In this document: positions 16,501 to 24,111 of the stretch, one piece after another | Numbering within the stretch: the first letter of the stretch is position 1 | Layout of the letters: the number at the start of each line of letters is the position of its first letter | Made by a program: the position numbers and the translations under genes | Notes under the pieces: generated by a model | What the model saw: only the letters and a program-made list of their open reading frames with translations | Told to the model about the DNA's origin: nothing | Database searches by the model: none | Assembly (NCBI GenBank): GCA_017540175.1 | Contig: JAFYBN010000113.1 | Coordinates: forward strand, 1-64,000 | Direction: 5' to 3' | DNA: 64,000 nt | Origin: Clostridia bacterium | GTDB lineage: Bacteria; Bacillota; Clostridia; Oscillospirales; CAG-272

Positions 16501-17565
16501 CACGTCGGTCGGGAACATGGTCTCGCTCTGGTTCAGATAGGATAAGGAAGGGTTGTCGCGGATGATGTTTTGTACGGTTTTTTTCCCCGCTTCCCACAGC
16601 GCCCAGTGGGTGATCCCCACGCCTTCGATCCGATCCACAAGCTCCCGGACGGCCTCGCGCATCTGCGCGACGGTGCGGTACCTTCTGGACGGGAGATTTT
16701 GCAGACCCGTATAAAGGATCTGCTTCACCATGCTGACCACCGTGTCGGGCATATCGCTGAGACAGGCGCACCCCGACACGTCGGGCGGCGTGGGACGGAT
16801 CATCTGAAAGGGCGTCAGCGACGCGCCGGACAGACAGCGGTAAAACACCGCCGCCACCGAATACAAATCCGACGCGGGGCAAATGGCGCTCAGCTTTCCC
16901 GAACGGATCTCGGGCGCGGTATATCCCTGCTTGATGCTGTAGTATGCGGGTGCCTCCTGTTCTGGCATCCGCATATCGTAAACGCTGTTGTAGTCGATCA
17001 GGACAACGCGTTCCTTCGCGCCCTCTCCCACGAGCAGAATATTGTCCGGCGCGATGTCCAGATGCAGAAATCCGCTCTCGTGGAACGCTTCGAGCGCGTC
17101 CAGAAGGCCGAGCATCCTGCGCGCCGTCACGGCCAGCTTCGGGAGCGCGCCCTCCGACTCGACCTCCAGACTGCGGCCGCCCGTATAGCCGAGGATCGAA
17201 TACTCCGTCTGATTGCGTGAAAAGGTATTGATGTTCGCACCCAAAAGATCCGGGTGCTTCTCCAGCATTTTGAGGTGGATCTTGTTCCCGTACGCGAAGC
17301 TCTGCCGGTGGATCTCATAGGTTTCCCGTCCCTCGGGCAGGCAGACGATCTCAAGATCATCCTTCCGATAGATCGCCGCCTCGGGATGGAACGGAAACAG
17401 CTCCTTGATCAGGACGAGATGCTTTTCCTCCCTGTTCAAGAGATCCGGGTAAAAACCTCGATAAACGATCGCGTTGGAGCCGCGCCCGATCTCTTCTTCG
17501 ATTGTGCAGCACATTCCCGGAAAATCGAGAACAGTGCCCGCGGCAAGCGCTTTCCGCGCATCCAT
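13552..17565 (-). CDS. Membrane protein with Ser/Thr-kinase-like, NACHT ATPase and extracellular domains
   Basis: 1337 residues. Kinase domain about 20-310: Gly-rich loop GRGSNAIVY (27-35), Lys54, catalytic loop HLDIAPDN (168-175), DYN at 191-193 in place of DFG, APE at 217-219. NACHT-type STAND ATPase about 375-700: Walker A AAGMGKTT (384-391), Walker B LLLFLDGLNE (Asp474), then VITSRSD. One TM helix about 715-738 (GLLAAAVILLLTGG). The remaining 600 residues should be outside, and the last 360 match the neighbouring lipoprotein. The start is ATG 17565, 7 nt after GGGGAGG. HRD is HLD, so kinase activity is likely but untested. Together the parts suggest signal transmission across the membrane through a STAND switch. 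Confidence 0.88.
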   Translation of the reverse strand: MDARKALAAGTVLDFPGMCCTIEEEIGRGSNAIVYRGFYPDLLNREEKHLVLIKELFPFHPEAAIYRKDDLEIVCLPEGRETYEIHRQSFAYGNKIHLKMLEKHPDLLGANINTFSRNQTEYSILGYTGGRSLEVESEGALPKLAVTARRMLGLLDALEAFHESGFLHLDIAPDNILLVGEGAKERVVLIDYNSVYDMRMPEQEAPAYYSIKQGYTAPEIRSGKLSAICPASDLYSVAAVFYRCLSGASLTPFQMIRPTPPDVSGCACLSDMPDTVVSMVKQILYTGLQNLPSRRYRTVAQMREAVRELVDRIEGVGITHWALWEAGKKTVQNIIRDNPSLSYLNQSETMFPTDVEAGEERITLQEFMERAARTGGQHTVLTAAAGMGKTTALLRTVTEQSSRYSSAKPAIAYVSLYGWKEGRATYILDRILENLHYGRETETFENARQTLRRLLEEPIPTKNGDVPKLLLFLDGLNEASGSTQALTDEILSLASLAGVRMVITSRSDLLTLPFARASLMPLTPENVRDILSERGLLVPETEEVRLLLQTPLMLSMFIRSAEAEQKQIMVTSRDELLDAYFDALRRKEFADLPEDADMRWQIDAAVDFVLPELARSMWKKSDALDDGEMLKTVTDCYRLFSSRLLKRAFPRWIGHTKAIRGDAKTAEEWYGAVIHDVLWKRLGLLIRNDRGEYQIVHQVIGEYLIRKNEKTHRLIKRRQGFRIGLLAAAVILLLTGGTVFALKAEAEPPEPQAHPELLADRVLEYGLTVYQQFDRQVVQMLDLIETAEKRPAWYQTRLEFYRQSVKYEYPSADDVSAALNEMLADGEVMPWSGKPLNTEVYTELFERTRQYAEEYSELVDALTYVVQDENAAARFGDYVGQLKDLISTDAEIVALLYQVSCREHMEARYSGDDSALAQNYYAVTGELAELNAYFRRGEDEENIVSYLREELYNRRKTQKQKIVTSGILGMILPAPVEMATEDWNDCLLASDRMYGDMLWAISYIERFIEEPTWGNLQIARTALSAAEENADSISLRQPQMESKDYANLLWRGYDIAVVREDRELFEEARRKVRSDCLVLKKGLYEDVFWRDTCNEFGASAKLIQKHYTKELECLNITTEYLLLSIDDERQTDKCRSFAKQNCPALTACRTVAFEDANQARAARVETLDRIKEILLESSYHTARESRTAEDRYRTAALEGDLNVLRENAADFADMPSCLPYPQWDVVNDAEYGYYFFVDETNSRCPDERERLEREPDGCIIRFERIGKEEFLSYEALLSSLTLEPLLTVNEIDRYSLVYSTEDSGVVFTWTPEDVTFSVTDIGSVCFVPLWYALSIGI

Positions 17566-17606
17566 TACCATACCTCCCCATCCATGTGAGTTCATTGTGT
17601 AATGGA

Positions 17607-17612
17607 ATTATA
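17607..17612 (-). promoter_or_regulatory. Extended -10 box before the kinase-NACHT gene
   Basis: TGC-TATAAT on the minus strand, 42 nt before the start. No good -35 at 17 bp is seen, so an extended -10 promoter or an activator is likely. Confidence 0.5.
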
Positions 17613-17678
17613 GCATGACGGGAACCGAATGCTTGAAAAGGGTTTCCCGTGTTTCTTCCTGCCCGATCGGTTCGGCGC

Positions 17679-18902
17679 TCAGTCCATATCCGAATCCGCC
17701 GCGTCCGGGACGGCTCCCGTGGAGGGGAAAATCTCCGCGAGGAAGCGCTGGATCTTTCCGTCGATGTAGATGCTGTCGTTCACGCACATGCAGTACAGGA
17801 TCATCCAGTCGAACTGCACACGCGGGTCGAGCTCGGCAAAGCCGCAGTCGGTCAGCATCATGTTCAGGCGTTCGTACACGTCGCTGAAAACCTCTTCCGG
17901 CTCCCGCTCGTCCAGATATTCGTCGGCATACGCGGAGTCGCCGCCGTCGGTCGCCAAAAACAGCAGGATGAGCACCTTCCGCGTGACGTCCGTTTCGCGG
18001 TGGATCATTTTGGAAAGCGTCACCTCGTCCGGCCAGTTCTGACGCACGTTGCGCTGCAGCGCGGAAAAGACCAGCTTGTCGGGCTCGGTCTTAGACTTTC
18101 TCTGAGCGACGGGGATGAAGCGGCGGTACAGATACGTGTCCATGATTTCCCGGGAGGCGAATTTTTTAATGTCCACCAGCGCCTTTTCGGCGTACTCCTT
18201 CTCCGTGTCCTTTTTAAATACGGAAGCGTAATCCATGACCGGCATCCCGAGCAGGTCCAGAAAATCCATAAAGAGATGATACGCCGTGTTGTGCATCTCT
18301 CCCAGATCCTTTCGGGACTCGCGCAGAAAATCGATCAGCTCTCCGTCGGAGGTGATATTCGACACGCGGCTCTTCACCTGCTCCGTATAGACGGCGCTTT
18401 CCGGATCCGCCGCGCTCCCGGACGCAATCTCGGCGTCCGCGGCCTTCCGCAGCGCCAGCGCATCGGCGTAGCTCATGCCGTGAAGCAGGGCGAATATGAA
18501 AACGACCTCCTCCGGGTCGCGCCAGTGCAGTCCTTCCTCGCACAGACGCTTCAGCATGGCGTTCGCGTCGTTCAGATCCAGCTCCAGCGCGAAGGCAAGC
18601 TGGATCGCGCTCTGCTTGCTGATCGTCAGCGCGTCGTCCTTCATCCAGAGCTGGACCTTGCGCCTGACGCTGTCCGGCTTCGCACCCGGAACGCACGCGG
18701 CGAGCTTTGCCGTGATATACGCCTGAAGCTCGTCCGGTCGGTCAGCCGGAATATGCGAAAAATACGCGAGGGTATCGCGCACTCTGCGAATATTCGCCTC
18801 GGACCGGAGAAGGCTGATCGCGTCGCGAAGCTCCATGTGGTCATGGGTCGCCTTGGCAAACATCTCCTGCGATAGTTGAGTCATATTCCGGACTTGTTTC
18901 AT
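17679..18902 (-). CDS. Uncharacterised soluble protein upstream of the kinase-NACHT gene
   Basis: 407 residues with no signal peptide or TM segment. It is almost wholly helical by composition. The segment ISKQSAIQLAFALELDLNDA followed by NAMLKRL resembles the helix-turn-helix-adjacent segments seen in some XRE-type proteins, but no complete DNA-binding motif is certain. The start is ATG 18902 with GGAGGGT 4-5 nt upstream; the earlier TTG 18914 overlaps that site. Same strand as the kinase gene and 113 nt ahead of it. It could be the kinase substrate, an adaptor or a regulator (inference). Confidence 0.7.
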   Translation of the reverse strand: MKQVRNMTQLSQEMFAKATHDHMELRDAISLLRSEANIRRVRDTLAYFSHIPADRPDELQAYITAKLAACVPGAKPDSVRRKVQLWMKDDALTISKQSAIQLAFALELDLNDANAMLKRLCEEGLHWRDPEEVVFIFALLHGMSYADALALRKAADAEIASGSAADPESAVYTEQVKSRVSNITSDGELIDFLRESRKDLGEMHNTAYHLFMDFLDLLGMPVMDYASVFKKDTEKEYAEKALVDIKKFASREIMDTYLYRRFIPVAQRKSKTEPDKLVFSALQRNVRQNWPDEVTLSKMIHRETDVTRKVLILLFLATDGGDSAYADEYLDEREPEEVFSDVYERLNMMLTDCGFAELDPRVQFDWMILYCMCVNDSIYIDGKIQRFLAEIFPSTGAVPDAADSDMD

Positions 18903-19027
18903 AGTACCCTCCAACCGCCCGCCGGGTCTGCCCGCGGGCGGATCTGTTTTCGAATTCCTCCGCCATGCTCCCGCCCGGCGGCCGCTGTGAATCTTTGTAC
19001 AGATTAAATACAGTTGTATCCGGAGTC

Positions 19028-19056
19028 AGTTTATCACATCATACGGGCTTTGTCAA
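19028..19056 (-). promoter_or_regulatory. Promoter of the signalling operon
   Basis: TTGACA (19051-19056), 17 bp spacer, extended TGA, TAAACT (19028-19033). The leader contains TACAG twice 12 bp apart around 18996-19015, a possible operator. The rest of the gene-free stretch 18903-19323 is GC-rich with no other recognised element. Confidence 0.8.
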
Positions 19057-19323
19057 GTCTTCCCGCGCATTTCCCTCCCTCTGCCCGGTCCCCGACCGCG
19101 GTGTTCCGCCCCCCGCGCCGGCTTCCGGAAACCGTTTGCAAAACCCCGCGAAAGGGTGTGGTAAGATAAGCGCGTAACCGCAGGAAACGACCTGAACCGC
19201 TTCAAAGCAGCAGAAAGGAGACCCCGTATGATCCGCATGAACAAGAACCTCGCCGCAGACCAGAAAACCACGAAAAACAATTCTGAATTTCCGCACGCCG
19301 GAACCAATAAAAAGGAGGATCAC

Positions 19324-20760
19324 ATGAAACACTTCACCTTCAAAACCCTCGCCATGATGCTTGCGCTTCTCATGCTTTTCGCCTCGTGCTCCCGCACGTC
19401 CTCGCCGCACGCACGCCGCGCCGAGTTCAACTACACCAGCAGCGAACCGGTTTCCGGCTCGCTTCGCCAGACGGTCAAACCGGGCGAGAACATCGCAGCC
19501 CACGCAGCCGCAAACGGCAATACGACGCGTTCATGGGACAGCCAGTCCTCAACGGGAACGAACGACACCGTCGTCAACGCCGTCTGGAGCGATAACACCT
19601 GCACCGTCACCTTTGATCCCTGCGTTCCCGGGCTTCCCGCCAAGACCGTGACGGTCTCCGCCGGCAGCTCCGTGACCGCCCCCGTCTTCGAGCGCGAAGG
19701 CTGGGACTTCATGGGCTGGGATCAGGATATCAGCAAGGTGACCGCCGACATGACGGTCCACGCAAACTGGGACCGCCACCCGATGACCCCCGTTGAGATC
19801 GGCGAATACGCCGACAGCCGCGTGGTCACGGTCCACACGGATATCGGCACCGGAACGGGCTTCTTCATTGACGATCAGGGCGCCCTTGTCACGAATTACC
19901 ACGTCATCGAATACGCCACCTCCATCTACGTCACCATGACCGACGGCGCGATCTACCCCGTCAACCGAGTCATCAATTTCGCCGAGAAATACGATATCGC
20001 GATCCTTCACGCCGAAATCTCCGGAAACAAGTATTTCGAAATGACGGACAACATCACGAAGGGCGAAAACGTCTACGCGATCGGATGCCCGCTCGGCTTC
20101 CTTCAGGACACGCTTACCAGCGGCATCATTTCCGCCACGTCCCGTGAGATCGGCCTGATCGACTGCATCCAGACGAACGCGGACATCACGGACGGCAACA
20201 GCGGCGGACCGCTTCTGAACCAGTACGGCGAAGTGATCGGCATCAATTCCTACGGATTCAACGTGAACGGCGCGTCCGGCCTGAATCTGGCGATCAAGAT
20301 CAAGATGCTCGGCCAGCTGGACGAGGCAGTGAACTTCACGCTCCCCGATTACGTCGAATGGTGGAAGATGCAGCAGGAGCAGTCCTACTACTTCACGAGT
20401 ATACAGGACACGAACAAATTCAACTACTCCATCGTCAACACCTATCAGAGCGTCACCGGGATGCCCTGCATCGCCTCCGCCGACTCCATCTACCCCTCGG
20501 AGGACATAACGATCGTGCCGGATTACTACAGATGGCTGTGGGTCTACATCTACGAATACACCGAGAACGAATACAAAGCGTACATCGACTACCTCAAGGA
20601 CATCGGATTCGTCTATGAGCCCGATCTGTCCGACAAGGACGCGACCGGCTCCATAAACGTTTACTACAGCCAGTCCATGCAGATGTACATGCAGGTCTGC
20701 GTCACCAACGAGCTGAGCGACTGGGGCGGCGCGTACGTCCTCATCTGCCCGTGCTATTGA
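19324..20760 (+). CDS. HtrA/trypsin-like serine protease lipoprotein
   Basis: 478 residues. Signal peptide ending in lipobox LFASC. Linker, then an InlB B-repeat-like module (CTVTFDPCVPGLPAKTVTV to GWDFMGWDQDISKVT). The trypsin-like domain has catalytic triad candidates His in TNYHVIEYA, Asp in EKYDIAILH, and Ser in DGNSGGPLLN. No PDZ domain is seen; the last 130 residues are unassigned and rich in Tyr. Strong site AAAAAGGAGG precedes ATG 19324. A second in-frame start with its own site (AGAAAGGAG, ATG 19228) would add 32 residues before the signal peptide. It is divergent from the kinase operon, so a functional link is possible but unproven. Confidence 0.88.
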   Translation: MKHFTFKTLAMMLALLMLFASCSRTSSPHARRAEFNYTSSEPVSGSLRQTVKPGENIAAHAAANGNTTRSWDSQSSTGTNDTVVNAVWSDNTCTVTFDPCVPGLPAKTVTVSAGSSVTAPVFEREGWDFMGWDQDISKVTADMTVHANWDRHPMTPVEIGEYADSRVVTVHTDIGTGTGFFIDDQGALVTNYHVIEYATSIYVTMTDGAIYPVNRVINFAEKYDIAILHAEISGNKYFEMTDNITKGENVYAIGCPLGFLQDTLTSGIISATSREIGLIDCIQTNADITDGNSGGPLLNQYGEVIGINSYGFNVNGASGLNLAIKIKMLGQLDEAVNFTLPDYVEWWKMQQEQSYYFTSIQDTNKFNYSIVNTYQSVTGMPCIASADSIYPSEDITIVPDYYRWLWVYIYEYTENEYKAYIDYLKDIGFVYEPDLSDKDATGSINVYYSQSMQMYMQVCVTNELSDWGGAYVLICPCY

Positions 20761-20834
20761 TCGCAGGCGCAAAGAAAACCGAAAGTCACGGCGGAATAAC
20801 CGAAAACCAAACAACCGAACGACCGAATCAGAAC

Positions 20835-20879
20835 AGGGCTGCCGCGTATCTCCGAAAACCGGAGATACGCGGCAGCCCT
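20835..20879. terminator. Strong bidirectional hairpin
   Basis: A perfect 20 bp stem (20835-20854 with 20860-20879) and a 5-nt loop AAAAC, between the convergent protease and activase genes. T-tracts are weak on both sides. Confidence 0.8.
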
Positions 20880-20897
20880 GCTTTACCGCTCCGGGGT

Positions 20898-21797
20898 CTA
20901 TGTGCCGGACACGCGCAGCTGTGCGCCGGACGAGGCAAGCGCCCCGCGCCAGCGGTCGGCGAACGCCCGCCCGTCCGGGATGGGCGCGGGAATCTCCCTG
21001 CCGAGGCCGCGCAGCTTTTCGACGCCGAGGCTGTGATACGGCATGATCTCGGCATACAGAAAACCGCCCCTGCGCTCCCGCAGAAAATCCGCCATGAGCC
21101 GCAGATCCTCTTTTGAATCGTTGTACCCCGGCACGAGGGGCATCCGGATCACGATATCCGCCCCGCGCGAAATCAGCATGTCGAGGCTCGAATGGATTTT
21201 TTCCGGACCGACTCCGGTGTTTCTCAGGTGCTTCTCCGGATCGATCCCTTTGAGATCAAAGAGAAAGAGGCACCCGAGCTCCGCCGCGCGGCGGTAAAAA
21301 TCGGCTGAGCCGACCCCGGCGGTCTCCATTGCACATGAGATCCCCCTCTCCCGCGCTTTTTCGATCAGCTCGAGCACGCCCGCGGGCTGCGCGGCGGGTT
21401 CCCCGCCGGAGACGGTCATGCCGCCGCCCGAGGTTTCGTAAAACGGGATGTCCCGCGCGACCGCGCAGAGGATCTCGTCCGTCTCCGCGTCATATCCGCG
21501 GAGCGCATTCACCGACCGCGGGCACGCCGCCTCGCACCGGCCGCAGGCGACGCATTTCGTCCGATCAAGGCGAAGAGTCCGGTCGATCCCCATGCTCCGC
21601 GCGCCGCAGAGCCCGAGACAGAGCCCGCAGCCCGTGCATTTGTCGCCGACGAAAAGCAGCTCCGGCTCCGGGTTCTGCGATTCCGGGTTGTGGCACCACA
21701 GGCAGCCGAGGGGGCATCCCTTGAGAAACACGGTCGTGCGGATGCCCGGTCCGTCGTGGAGACAGAATTTCTGTATATTGAAGATTCTCAGCGTCAT
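20898..21797 (-). CDS. Glycyl radical enzyme activating enzyme (radical SAM)
   Basis: 299 residues. Radical SAM cluster Cys motif CPLGCLWC (C-x3-C-x2-C). Next is a ferredoxin-like insert with two Cys sets (CTGCGLCLGLC and CVACGRCEAACP) and SGGEP for SAM. It makes the glycyl radical on its partner by H-atom abstraction. ATG 21797 gives the family's usual N-terminus TLRIFNIQKFCLHDGPGIR; GGGGAA lies upstream. The stop is TAG. It follows the glycyl radical enzyme by 31 nt, so it is almost certainly its dedicated activase. Confidence 0.93.
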   Translation of the reverse strand: MTLRIFNIQKFCLHDGPGIRTTVFLKGCPLGCLWCHNPESQNPEPELLFVGDKCTGCGLCLGLCGARSMGIDRTLRLDRTKCVACGRCEAACPRSVNALRGYDAETDEILCAVARDIPFYETSGGGMTVSGGEPAAQPAGVLELIEKARERGISCAMETAGVGSADFYRRAAELGCLFLFDLKGIDPEKHLRNTGVGPEKIHSSLDMLISRGADIVIRMPLVPGYNDSKEDLRLMADFLRERRGGFLYAEIMPYHSLGVEKLRGLGREIPAPIPDGRAFADRWRGALASSGAQLRVSGT

Positions 21798-21828
21798 ACG
21801 GCATTCCCCGCGATCAATGATCAAGAGA

Positions 21829-24003
21829 TCAATAGGACGTGCGGGCGATCACATTGTCCTGCAGGTCCCTTGAAAGATTCACGAAATAATCGCTGTACCC
21901 GCCGACACGCACGATCAGATCGCGGTGCGCCTCCGGGTGCGCCTGCGCGTCCCTCAGCTCTTCTTCCGAGACGACGGTGACGGAAAGCTGCTGGCCGCGG
22001 CGCTCGAAATAGGACTTCGCAAGAGCGAGAAAGGCTTCCTCCCCCGCTTTCGTGCGGAACAGATCGCGGTCGAATTTGACGTTGAGGATGAAGCCGCTCG
22101 TCGGCAGGGTGTGGTCGAAGGACAGACAGGAATTGAGCAGGGCGGTCGGGCCGTTCACGTCCGTGCCGGGAACCGCGCCGATGGAATCGGCGATCAGGGG
22201 AGCGAATTTCCGGTGCCCGTCCGGGAGCGCGCCGAGGGCGTGTCCGTAATGCGCGGCGCGGTTGAACGGGGAGCATCCCCCGCCGTACCACCCGCCGCGG
22301 ACGGTCTGGATGCCGAGGAGGTACCGGTTGAAATGGTCGACGAGCTCCTTCGCGATGCCGTCGACGAATTCGCTGTCATTGCCGAAGCGGAGATCGGCGC
22401 GCGCCGCCGCCCGTGGGATCGCTTCAAATCCCTCGAAATCCGCCGCGCACGCCTCAGAGAGCTCCCGCATGGTAAAGCGCTTTTCCCCGAAGACGAGCTT
22501 TTTGACGACGGCGAGCGAATTCGCCGCGTCCGCGATCCCCTCGGCGAGGATCTGTCCGTGCCCGTACAGCGGACCGCCGTCCTTGTAATCCCGCGCCTTT
22601 TCGACGCACCCGTCGATGAGCAGGGACCGGAGAGGATTCGCGCCGGTCTCGCGGTAGATTTTCTGCGCCGTGTTCGCCATGGACGCCGCGATATCCGTCA
22701 GGTGATCGAGCTGGCGCAGCACGGCGGCATAGAACGCGTCATAGCTTTCGAAGTCCGCGGGATCGCCGGTCTCGAGCCCGAGCCGCCTCCCGCTTTTCAC
22801 GGAGACGCCGTTCGTCAGCGCAAGCTCGACCGCCTTCGCGAGCAGGACCTCGCCGTCCTCCAGCCCCATGTGGCTCTTGCCCATGATGTCGATCTGGTTG
22901 CAGCCGTTCATGACGTACAGATGGGAGTCGCACGGCGGGATCCCCAGCCGCTCGAGGGCGGGGCAGACCGCCTCGTCGTTGTAGAGGGCGGGCAGGCCGC
23001 ACCCGGCCGCGATGGTGCGGTAAGCGGCGCGCATCAGCGTCTCGGGCGTGTTCCGGTGGACCCGCATGGTCAGATTCGGCGTGTTGTACGCGTATTTCGC
23101 CGTCACATCGAGGATCTCGTAGGTCAGCTCGTTCGAGCGGTCATTCCAGTGCTCGTCCGAGCCGCCGATGCAGAGGTTCCAGATCCTGCGGCTGTGGAAG
23201 AATTGCCACAGGTTTTCAAGCGTCTCCCGTCTCAGCGCGGGCTCGGTGAGGCGCCAGAGATCGATCATGTATTGGTCGAAATACCCCGGGGAATCCGGGG
23301 AGGGACCGTCGAGGGTGAAGATCATCGAAAAGAGGACGACGCCCTCGAAGAAATCGCGGCAGGGTTTTTGCGGCGCGTGATCGAACGCGCGCGCGATGCG
23401 CTGCGTCCTCTCCCTCTGCGCGTCCGTCAGCTCTCCCCGCGCGAGCATGTCCCGCGCCAGCTCGCCGAAGCGCGCGCCGAGGACGTCCACGGCGTCCAGC
23501 GTCGTCATCATCGCGTCGTAAAAGGGATCGTGACCGGGATTCGACAGGCGGCACGCCTCGACCTTTTTGCGGAAGAAGTCCGTGCCGAGCAGCGCGAAGT
23601 CCGCGTATTTCGGGTTGGAATGCCCCGTCCACGTGCCGCCCCAGAGGTGCCCGTCCGCGGCGTGAAGCCGCTGTTCTTCGGTAAAATAGTCCGGGATATG
23701 CTGATGCTTCAGAACGGGGAGCATTTGCTCCTTGATGAACATGAGGTCGTCCGCGTCCTCCGGATGCGCGGCGGCAAGGCGGTCCAGCTCCCCGCTGTCG
23801 CAGTAGACGGGGGCGTAATTCGTGCACCCGACCGCGCCGTCCATATAGGCATAACACAGGCCGAGGTCGGGGTCAATTTTCAGATTCTCCGTTTCCCGCG
23901 CCCAGAGCAGGTACCCCGAGGCGGCGCGGAGCTCGCGGTCGGAGCTCTCGCAGTTGACCCAGCCGCGTCCGAACGGCTCAAGCTTCGTTTTGAATGCACG
24001 CAT
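21829..24003 (-). CDS. Glycyl radical enzyme of uncharacterised clade
   Basis: 724 residues, PFL-like domain plus C-terminal glycine-radical domain. The active-site Cys is in VMNGCNQIDIMGKSHM. The radical loop is RVGGYSDYFVNLS near the C-terminus. The usual GCVE found in dehydratase, choline lyase and related branches is GCNQ here, so the Glu general base is missing, and the PFL Cys-Cys pair is also absent. The start is ATG 24003, after AGGGAGGG. It is cytoplasmic and oxygen-sensitive by family. The reaction cannot be assigned; neighbours (PI-PLC-like enzyme, MFS carrier) hint at breakdown of a small polyol or sugar derivative. Confidence 0.9.
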   Translation of the reverse strand: MRAFKTKLEPFGRGWVNCESSDRELRAASGYLLWARETENLKIDPDLGLCYAYMDGAVGCTNYAPVYCDSGELDRLAAAHPEDADDLMFIKEQMLPVLKHQHIPDYFTEEQRLHAADGHLWGGTWTGHSNPKYADFALLGTDFFRKKVEACRLSNPGHDPFYDAMMTTLDAVDVLGARFGELARDMLARGELTDAQRERTQRIARAFDHAPQKPCRDFFEGVVLFSMIFTLDGPSPDSPGYFDQYMIDLWRLTEPALRRETLENLWQFFHSRRIWNLCIGGSDEHWNDRSNELTYEILDVTAKYAYNTPNLTMRVHRNTPETLMRAAYRTIAAGCGLPALYNDEAVCPALERLGIPPCDSHLYVMNGCNQIDIMGKSHMGLEDGEVLLAKAVELALTNGVSVKSGRRLGLETGDPADFESYDAFYAAVLRQLDHLTDIAASMANTAQKIYRETGANPLRSLLIDGCVEKARDYKDGGPLYGHGQILAEGIADAANSLAVVKKLVFGEKRFTMRELSEACAADFEGFEAIPRAAARADLRFGNDSEFVDGIAKELVDHFNRYLLGIQTVRGGWYGGGCSPFNRAAHYGHALGALPDGHRKFAPLIADSIGAVPGTDVNGPTALLNSCLSFDHTLPTSGFILNVKFDRDLFRTKAGEEAFLALAKSYFERRGQQLSVTVVSEEELRDAQAHPEAHRDLIVRVGGYSDYFVNLSRDLQDNVIARTSY

Positions 24004-24111
24004 GACGATTCCCTCCCTTTTCCGGTTTTCCATGACGGTATCTTGTCCGGTGTCGGCATTCGGCTTCGGGTCGCGGCCGACCGTTCGAGGCGAACGGTTT
24101 GCGGCGGCCCG

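Noticed and set aside
19100..19227. Riboswitch in the leader of the protease gene
   Set aside because: Some small stems (CAGG/CCTG) but no conserved core of a known class.
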